From Ulva prolifera (lineage: Eukaryota > Chlorophyta > Ulvophyceae > Ulvales > Ulvaceae): a stretch of 64,000 nt of DNA. The notes under the pieces are model-generated. The model did no database searches and was not told where the DNA came from. It saw nothing but the letters and a program-made list of their open reading frames with translations. Shown piece after piece: positions 56,102 through 64,000 of the stretch. The stretch is from contig CM041199.1 in assembly GCA_023078555.1 (NCBI GenBank), positions 9,863,315 to 9,927,314 of the forward strand. The letters run 5' to 3'. The number at the start of each line of letters is the position of its first letter. The first letter of the stretch is position 1. The translations under genes and the position numbers were made by a program.

Positions 56102-59100
56102 ATTAAACTACATTTCCGACATTGACCTCCATTCTGGACATTGACCTCCATTCTGGACATTGACCTCCATCCTGGACATTGACCTCCATTCTGGACATTG
56201 ACCTCCACGACGGGTGAGACGGACATTGACCTCCATCCTGGACATTGACCTCCATTCTGGACATTGACCTCCAGGACGGGTGAGACGGACATTGACCTCC
56301 ATTCATGACATTGACCTCCATTTCCGACATTGACCTCCATTCTGGACATTGACCTCCATACTGGACATTGACCTCCATTCAGGACATTGACCTCCATTCT
56401 GGACATTGACCTCCATTCTGTACATTGACCTCCATTTCCGACATTGACCTCCATTTCCGACATTGACCTCCATTTTCGACATTGACCTCCATTCTGGACA
56501 TTGACCTCCATTTCCGACATTGACCTCCATTCTGGACATTGACCTCCATTTTCGACATTGACCTCCATTCTGGACATTGACCTCCATTCTGGACATTGAC
56601 CCCCATTCTGGACATTGACCTCCATTTTCGACATTGACCTCCATTCTGGACATTGACCTCCATTCTGGACATTGACCTCCATTCTGGACATTGACCTCCA
56701 TTTTCGACATTGACCTCCATTCTGGACATTGACCTCCATGCTGGACATTGACCTCCATTCTGGACATTGACCTCCATTCAGGACATTGACCTCCATTCTG
56801 GACATTGACCTCCATTCTGTACATTGACCTCCATTTCCGACATTGACCTCCATTCTGGACATTGACCTCCATTCTCGACATTGACCTCCATTCTCGACAT
56901 TGACCTCCATACTGGACATTGACCTCCATTCTGGACATTGACCTCCATTATGGACATTGACCTCCATTTTCGACATTGACCTCCATTCTGGACATTGACC
57001 TCCATTTTCGACATTGACCTCCATTCTGGACATTGACCTCCATTCTGGACATTGACCTCCATTCTGGACATTGACCTCCATCTGGACATTGACCTCCATT
57101 CTGGACATTGACCTCCATCTGGACATTGACCTCCATTCTCGACATTGACATCCATTCGGGACATTGACCTCCATGCTGGACATTGACCTCGATTCTAGAC
57201 ATTGACCTCAATTCTGAACATTGACCTCCATTCTGGACATTGACCTCCATTCTGGACATTGACCTCAATTCTGGACATTGACCTTCATTCTCGACATTGA
57301 CCTCCATTCTCGACATTGACCTCCATTCGGGACATTGACCTCCATTTCCGACATTGACCTCCATTCTGGACATTGACCTCCATTCTGGACATTGACCTCC
57401 ATTTTCGACATTGACCTCCATTTTCGACATTGACCTCCATTCTGGACATTGACCTCCATTCTGGACATTGACCTCCATTCTGGACATTGACCTCCATACT
57501 GGGCATTGACCTCCATGCTGGACATTGACCTCCATTTTCGACATTGACCTCCATTCTGGACATTGACCTCCATTCTGGACATTGACCTCCATTCTGGACA
57601 TTGACCTCCATACTGGGCATTGACCTCCATGCTGGACATTGACCTCCATTCTGGACATTGACCTCCATTCTGGACATTGACCTCCATCTGGACATTGACC
57701 TCCATTCTCGACATTGACATCCATTCGGGACATTGACCTCCATGCTGGACATTGACCTCGATTCTAGACATTGACCTCAATTCTGGACATTGACCTCCAT
57801 TCTGGACATTGACCTCCATTCTGGACATTGACCTCAATTCTGGACATTGACCTTCATTCTCGACATTGACCTCAATTCTCGACATTGACCTTCATTCTCG
57901 ACATTGACCTCCATTCTGGACATTGACCTCCATTCTGGACATTGACCTCCATTTTCGACATTGACCTCCATTCTGGACATTGACCTCCATTCTGGACATT
58001 GACCTCCATTTTCGACATTGACCTCCATACTGGACATTGACCTCCATTCGGGACATTGACCTCCATTCTGGACATTGACCTCCATTCTGGACATTGACCT
58101 CCATACTGGGCATTGACCTCCATGCTGGACATTGACCTCCATTTTCGACATTGACCTCCATTCTGGACATTGACCTCCATGCTGGACATTGACCTCCATT
58201 CTGGACATTGACCTCCAGGACGGGTGAGACGGACATTGACCTCCATTCATGACATTAAACTACATTTCCGACATTGACCTCCATTCTGGACATTGACCTC
58301 CATCCTGGACATTGACCTCCATCCTGGACATTGACCTCCATTCTGGACATTGACCTCCAGGACGGGTGAGACGGACATTGACCTCCATCCTGGAGATTGA
58401 CCTCCATTCTGGACATTGACCTCCAGGACGGGTGAGACGGACATTGACCTCCATTCATGACATTGACCTCCATTTCCGACATTGACCTCCATTCTGGACA
58501 TTGACCTCCATACTGGACATTGACCTCCATTCAGGACATTGACCTCCATTCTGGACATTGACCTCCATTCTGTACATTGACCTCCATTTCCGACATTGAC
58601 CTCCATTTTCGACATTGACCTCCATTCTGGACATTGACCTCCATTCTCGACATTGACCTCCATTCTGGACATTGACCTCCATCCTGGTCATTGACCTCCA
58701 TTCTGGACATTGACCTCCATTTCCGACATTGACCTCCATTCGGGACATTGACCTCCATTTCCGACATTGACCTCCATTCTGGACATTGACCTCCATTCTC
58801 GACATTGACCTCCATTCTGGACATTGACCTCCATCTGGACATTGACCTCCATTCTCGACATTGACCTCCATTCGGGACATTGACCTCCATGCTGGACAAT
58901 GACCTCCATTCTGGACATTGACCTCAATTCTGGACATTGACCTCCATTCTTGACATTGACCTCCATTCTCGACATTGACCTCCATTCGGGACATTGACCT
59001 CCATTTCCGACATTGACCTCCATTCTGGACATTGACCTCCATGCTGGACATTGACCTCCATTCTGGACATTGACCTCCATTCTGGACATTGACCTCCATG

Positions 59101-60025
59101 CTGGACATTGACCTCCATTCTGGACATTGACCTCCATCTGGACATTGACCTCCATTCTGGACATTGACCTCCATCTGGACATTGACCTCCATTCTCGACA
59201 TTGACCTCCATTCGGGACATTGACCTCCATGCTGGACATTGACCTCCATTCTGGACATTGACCTCAATTCTGGACATTGACCTCCATTCTTGACATTGAC
59301 CTCCATTCTCGACATTGACCTCCATTCGGGACATTGACCTCCATTTCCGACATTGACCTCCATTCTGGACATTGACCTCCATTCTGGACATTGACCTCCA
59401 TTTTCGACATTGACCTCCATTCTGGACATTGACCTCCATACTGGACATTGACCTCCATTCGGGACATTGACCTCCATTCTGGACATTGACCTCCATTCTG
59501 GACATTGACCTCAATTCTGGACATTGACCTCCATTCTTGACATTGACCTCCATTCTCGACATTGACCTCCATTCGGGACATTGACCTCCATTTCCGACAT
59601 TGACCTCCATTCTGGACATTGACCTCCATTCTGGACATTGACCTCCATGCTGGACATTGACCTCCATTCTGGACATTGACCTCAATTCTGGACATTGACC
59701 TCCATTCTTGACATTGACCTCCATTCTCGACATTGACCTCCATTCGGGACATTGACCTCCATTTCCGACATTGACCTCCATTCTGGACATTGACCTCCAT
59801 TCTGGACATTGACCTCCATTTTCGACATTGACCTCCATTCTGGACATTGACCTCCATACTGGACATTGACCTCCATTCGGGACATTGACCTCCATTCTGG
59901 ACATTGACCTCCATTCTGGACATTGACCTCCATACTGGGCATTGACCTCCATGCTGGACATTGACCTCCATTCTGGACATTGACCTCCAGGACGGGTGAG
60001 ACGGACATTGACCTCCATTCATGAC
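56102..60025. repeat. Mixed domain rich in CTGGGCATT and TCTT units
   Basis: The unit CCATACTGGGCATTGACC appears repeatedly from about 56010 onward (two copies 114 bp, or six units, apart at 57498 and 57612). A group of TCTT, TCTC, TCGG and TTCC units recurs with starts at about 58944, 59284, 59531 and 59702 (offsets 340, 247 and 171 bp; the last two are 13 and 9 units, the first 18 units less two 1-bp losses). A conserved type A header lies at 58255-58530. From about 57.1 to 57.9 kb GACCTTCATTC and CTAGACATT units cluster. No gene is seen. Confidence 0.8.
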
Positions 60026-60859
60026 ATTAAACTACATTTCCGACATTGACCTCCATTCTGGACATTGACCTCCATTTCCGACATTGACCTCCATTCTGGA
60101 CATTGACCTCCATTCTGGACATTGACCTCCATCCTGGACATTGACCTCCATTCTGGGCATTGACCTCCAGGACGGGTGAGACGGACATTGACCTCCATCC
60201 TGGACATTGACCTCCATTCTGGACATTGACCTCCACGACGGGTGAGACGGACATTGACCTCCATCCTGGACATTGACCTCCATTCTGGACATTGACCTCC
60301 AGGACGGGTGAGACGGACATTGACCTCCATTCATGACATTGACCTCCATTTCCGACATTGACCTCCATTCTGGACATTGACCTCCATACTGGACATTGAC
60401 CTCCATTCGGGACATTGACCTCCATTCTGGACATTGACCTCCATTCTGGACATTGACCTCCATTCTGGACATTGACCTCCATGCTGGACATTGACCTCCA
60501 TTCTGGACATTGACCTCAATTCTGGACATTGACCTCCATTCTTGACATTGACCTCCATTCTCGACATTGACCTCCATTCGGGACATTGACCTCCATTTCC
60601 GACATTGACCTCCATTCTGGACATTGACCTCCATTCTGGACATTGACCTCCATTTTCGACATTGACCTCCATTCTGGACATTGACCTCCATACTGGACAT
60701 TGACCTCCATTCGGGACATTGACCTCCATTCTGGACATTGACCTCCATTCTGGACATTGACCTCCATACTGGGCATTGACCTCCATGCTGGACATTGACC
60801 TCCATTCTGGACATTGACCTCCAGGACGGGTGAGACGGACATTGACCTCCATTCATGAC
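60026..60859. repeat. 834-bp higher-order repeat
   Basis: This is a marker-to-marker block with three 28-mers at about 66-bp spacing, the middle one of subtype CCACGACGGG. The following TCTT/TCTC/TCGG group and CTGGGCATT units are characteristic of this end of the window. The next block repeats its first part without visible difference (103 codons identical). Confidence 0.88.
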
Positions 60860-61408
60860 ATTAAACTACATTTCCGACATTGACCTCCATTCTGGACATT
60901 GACCTCCATTTCCGACATTGACCTCCATTCTGGACATTGACCTCCATTCTGGACATTGACCTCCATCCTGGACATTGACCTCCATTCTGGGCATTGACCT
61001 CCAGGACGGGTGAGACGGACATTGACCTCCATCCTGGACATTGACCTCCATTCTGGACATTGACCTCCACGACGGGTGAGACGGACATTGACCTCCATCC
61101 TGGACATTGACCTCCATTCTGGACATTGACCTCCAGGACGGGTGAGACGGACATTGACCTCCATTCATGACATTGACCTCCATTTCCGACATTGACCTCC
61201 ATTCTGGACATTGACCTCCATACTGGACATTGACCTCCATTCGGGACATTGACCTCCATTCTGGACATTGACCTCCATTCTGGACATTGACCTCCATTCT
61301 GGACATTGACCTCCATACTGGGCATTGACCTCCATGCTGGACATTGACCTCCATTCTGGACATTGACCTCCAGGACGGGTGAGACGGACATTGACCTCCA
61401 TTCATGAC
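60860..61408. repeat. 549-bp deletion derivative of the 834-bp repeat
   Basis: The first roughly 400 bp match the 834-bp block. The length difference is 285 bp, exactly 15 units of 19 bp, and the lost part is the TCTT/TCTC/TCGG/TTCC group in the middle. This is a clean whole-unit deletion expected from unequal crossover. Confidence 0.88.
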
Positions 61409-64000
61409 ATTAAACTACATTTCCGACATTGACCTCCATTCTGGACATTGACCTCCATTTCCGACATTGACCTCCATTCTGGACATTGACCTCCATTCTG
61501 GACATTGACCTCCATCCTGGACATTGACCTCCATTCTGGGCATTGACCTCCAGGACGGGTGAGACGGACATTGACCTCCATCCTGGACATTGACCTCCAT
61601 TCTGGACATTGACCTCCACGACGGGTGAGACGGACATTGACCTCCATCCTGGACATTGACCTCCATTCTGGACATTGACCTCCAGGACGGGTGAGACGGA
61701 CATTGACCTCCATTCATGACATTGACCTCCATTTCCGACATTGACCTCCATTCTGGACATTGACCTCCATACTGGACATTGACCTCCATTCAGGACATTG
61801 ACCTCCATTCTGGACATTGACCTCCATTCTGTACATTGACCTCCATTTCCGACATTGACCTCCATTCTGGACATTGACCTCCATTTTCGACATTGACCTC
61901 CATCCTGGACATTGACCTCCATTCTGGACATTGACCTCCACGACGGGTGAGACGGACATTGACCTCCATCCTGGACATTGACCTCCATTCTGGACATTGA
62001 CCTCCAGGACGGGTGAGACGGACATTGACCTCCATTCATGACATTGACCTCCATTTCCGACATTGACCTCCATTCTGGACATTGACCTCCATACTGGACA
62101 TTGACCTCCATTCAGGACATTGACCTCCATTCTGGACATTGACCTCCATTCTGTACATTGACCTCCATTTCCGACATTGACCTCCATTCTGGACATTGAC
62201 CTCCATTATGGACATTGACCTCCATTTTCGACATTGACCTCCATTCTGGACATTGACCTCCATTTTCGACATTGACCTCCATTCTGGACATTGACCTCCA
62301 TTCTGGACATTGACCTCCATTCTGGACATTGACCTCCATCTGGACATTGACCTCCATTCTGGACATTGACCTCCATCTGGACATTGACCTCCATTCTCGA
62401 CATTGACATCCATTCGGGACATTGACCTCCATGCTGGACATTGACCTCGATTCTAGACATTGACCTCAATTCTGGACATTGACCTCCATTCTGGACATTG
62501 ACCTCCATTCTGGACATTGACCTCAATTCTGGACATTGACCTTCATTCTCGACATTGACCTCCATTCTCGACATTGACCTCCATTCGGGACATTGACCTC
62601 CATTTCCGACATTGACCTCCATTCTGGACATTGACCTCCATTCTGGACATTGACCTCCATTTTCGACATTGACCTCCATTTTCGACATTGACCTCCATTC
62701 TGGACATTGACCTCCATGCTGGACATTGACCTCCATTCTGGACATTGACCTCCATTCTGGACATTGACCTCCATTTTCGACATTGACCTCCATTCTGGAC
62801 ATTGACCTCCATTCTGGACATTGACCTCCATTTTCGACATTGACCTCCATTCTGGACATTGAACTCCATGCTGGACATTGACCTCCATTCTGGACATTGA
62901 CCTCCAGGACGGGTGAGACGGACATTGACCTCCATTCATGACATTAAACTACATTTCCGACATTGACCTCCATTCTGGACATTGACCTCCATCCTGGACA
63001 TTGACCTCCATCCTGGACATTGACCTCCATTCTGGACATTGACCTCCAGGACGGGTGAGACGGACATTGACCTCCATCCTGGAGATTGACCTCCATTCTG
63101 GACATTGACCTCAATTCTGGACATTGACCTTCATTCTCGACATTGACCTCCATTCTCGACATTGACCTCCATTCGGGACATTGACCTCCATTTCCGACAT
63201 TGACCTCCATTCTGGACATTGACCTCCATTCTGGACATTGACCTCCATTTTCGACATTGACCTCCATTTTCGACATTGACCTCCATTCTGGACATTGACC
63301 TCCATTCTGGACATTGACCTCCATCCTGGTCATTGACCTCCATGCTGGACATTGACCTCCATTTTCGACATTGACCTCCATTCTGGACATTGACCTCCAT
63401 GCTGGACATTGACCTCCATTCTGGACATTGACCTCCAGGACGGGTGAGACGGACATTGACCTCCATTCATGACATTAAACTACATTTCCGACATTGACCT
63501 CCATTCTGGACATTGACCTCCATCCTGGACATTGACCTCCATCCTGGACATTGACCTCCATTCTGGACATTGACCTCCACGACGGGTGAGACGGACATTG
63601 ACCTCCATCCTGGACATTGACCTCCATTCTGGACATTGACCTCCAGGACGGGTGAGACGGACATTGACCTCCATTCATGACATTGACCTCCATTTCCGAC
63701 ATTGACCTCCATTCTGGACATTGACCTCCATACTGGACATTGACCTCCATTCAGGACATTGACCTCCATTCAGGACATTGACCTCCATTCTGGACATTGA
63801 CCTCCATTCTGTACATTGACCTCCATTTCCGACATTGACCTCCATTCTGGACATTGACCTCCATTTTCGACATTGACCTCCATTCTGGACATTGACCTCC
63901 ATTTCCGACATTGACCTCCATTCTGGACATTGACCTCCATTTTCGACATTGACCTCCATTCTGGACATTGACCTCCATTTTCGACATTGACCTCCATTCT
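61409..64000. repeat. Right-end type A blocks
   Basis: Markers are at 61409, 62943 and 63474. The first roughly 380 bp repeat the 834/549-bp header. CCACGACGGG 28-mers occur near 61616, 61938 and 63577. The 531-bp block 62943-63473 is a hybrid: a type A header broken off after GGAGATT (near 63081) and joined to a CTCAATT/GACCTTCATT group. The array runs off the end of the window. No gene is seen. Confidence 0.82.

Larger units (their letters stand above)
1..64000. repeat. 19-bp satellite/minisatellite array filling the whole window
   Basis: The sequence is a head-to-tail array of the 19-bp unit GGACATTGACCTCCATTCT (A4 C6 G3 T6, 47% GC), always in the same orientation. The block GACATTGACCTCCAT is nearly invariant, while the four bases between CCAT and GACATTGACC vary and define unit types. 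Two other unit lengths recur, 28 bp and 18 bp. No unique sequence interrupts the array except a run of N. The + strand is C- and T-rich (C 6 against G 3 per unit), giving a constant strand skew. The array is open at both ends, so its full size is unknown. Its role is unknown; pericentromeric, subtelomeric or other heterochromatic placement is inference. I do not recognise the family by name. Confidence 0.98.

Noticed and set aside
318..63997. Hundreds of minus-strand open frames of 60-694 codons with repeats such as MEVNVQNGGQC, SVSPVLE, RLTRPGGQ and PSHPSW
   Set aside because: They overlap in all three phases, start and stop wherever a variant unit happens to create ATG, TAA, TAG or TGA, and follow the 57-bp phase cycle of a 19-bp unit. 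No signal, domain, codon bias or flanking gene structure is present.
1..64000. CRISPR array
   Set aside because: The repeats are directly adjacent with no unique spacers, vary internally, and there are no cas genes.
1..64000. Telomere repeat or known centromere satellite
   Set aside because: The unit is unlike TTAGGG-type telomere repeats and is far shorter than alpha satellite, and I saw no CENP-B box. Centromere function cannot be judged from sequence alone.
1..64000. Ribosome-binding-like GGAGG 3 bases before ATG in every minus-strand unit (GGAGGTCAATG)
   Set aside because: It is part of the repeated unit, so it is one coincidence copied thousands of times. The spacing is short and the array is of eukaryotic type.
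289..64000. 28-mer as an inserted mobile element or target-site duplication
   Set aside because: The difference from a normal unit is only 13 bases replacing 4, with no terminal repeats or flanking duplication. It behaves as a unit variant amplified with its neighbours.
1..64000. Coding minisatellite of a repeat protein such as a mucin or surface adhesin
   Set aside because: The unit length is not a multiple of three, 18-, 19- and 28-bp units mix freely and shift the frame, and stop-bearing units are scattered throughout.

Overview
This window is satellite DNA. Apart from a 263-base run of N (4207-4469), it is a tandem array of a 19-bp unit, GGACATTGACCTCCATTCT on the + strand, present roughly 3,250-3,300 times in one orientation. 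I found no gene, RNA gene, CRISPR array, transposon or origin. The array continues off both ends. A uniform array of more than 64 kb, with higher-order structure and a sized N gap, points to a eukaryotic scaffold from a heterochromatic (pericentromeric, subtelomeric or knob-like) region. I do not recognise the satellite family and cannot name the species. Variant pairs that differ by CpG to TpG/CpA changes hint at a CpG-methylated germline, but this is inference.

The array uses three unit lengths. Most units are 19-mers, varying at the four bases between CCAT and GACATTGACC (for example TCTG, TTTC, TTCC, TCTC, ACTG, GCTG, CCTG, TCGG, TCAG, TCTT, TATG). A 28-mer carries GGACGGGTGAGAC in place of TTCT (about 190 copies by eye). 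An 18-mer has CCATCTGG. Rare marker units with ATTAAACT in place of ATTGACCT divide the array into higher-order repeats (HORs). Type A markers read ATTAAACTACA and type B markers read ATTAAACTCCA. Checked HOR lengths and differences resolve into sums of 19, 28 and 18.

Layout: 1-3840 type A array; 3841-5690 degraded units around the N gap; 5691-16322 mainly type B; 16323-20113 type A HORs, including two matching 863-bp copies; 20114-23183 type B; 23184-26414 an 890-bp block present twice, 2,341 bp apart; 26415-29710 a family of 597-bp blocks; 29711-34029 two copies of a roughly 2.0-2.4 kb super-HOR with an inner 360-bp HOR; 34030-37382 more 597/568-bp type A blocks; 37383-40225 mixed; 40226-42384 a 985-bp HOR in two copies; 42385-47737 a marker-poor stretch with very long minus-strand open frames; 47738-53304 a 2.46-kb duplication at 3,104-bp offset; 53305-60025 mixed A blocks; 60026-64000 834/549/531-bp HORs with their own 28-mer subtype.

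The many minus-strand open frames (up to 694 codons, encoding repeats of MEVNVQNGGQCPEWRSMSR) are a by-product of the unit: its reverse complement has no stop in any frame and 19 is not a multiple of 3. They are not annotated as genes. What stands out is the evolutionary record in the array (nested amplification, block transfer, local homogenisation), the thousands-fold repetition of the nuclear-receptor half-site AGGTCA, and assembly problems around the gap.
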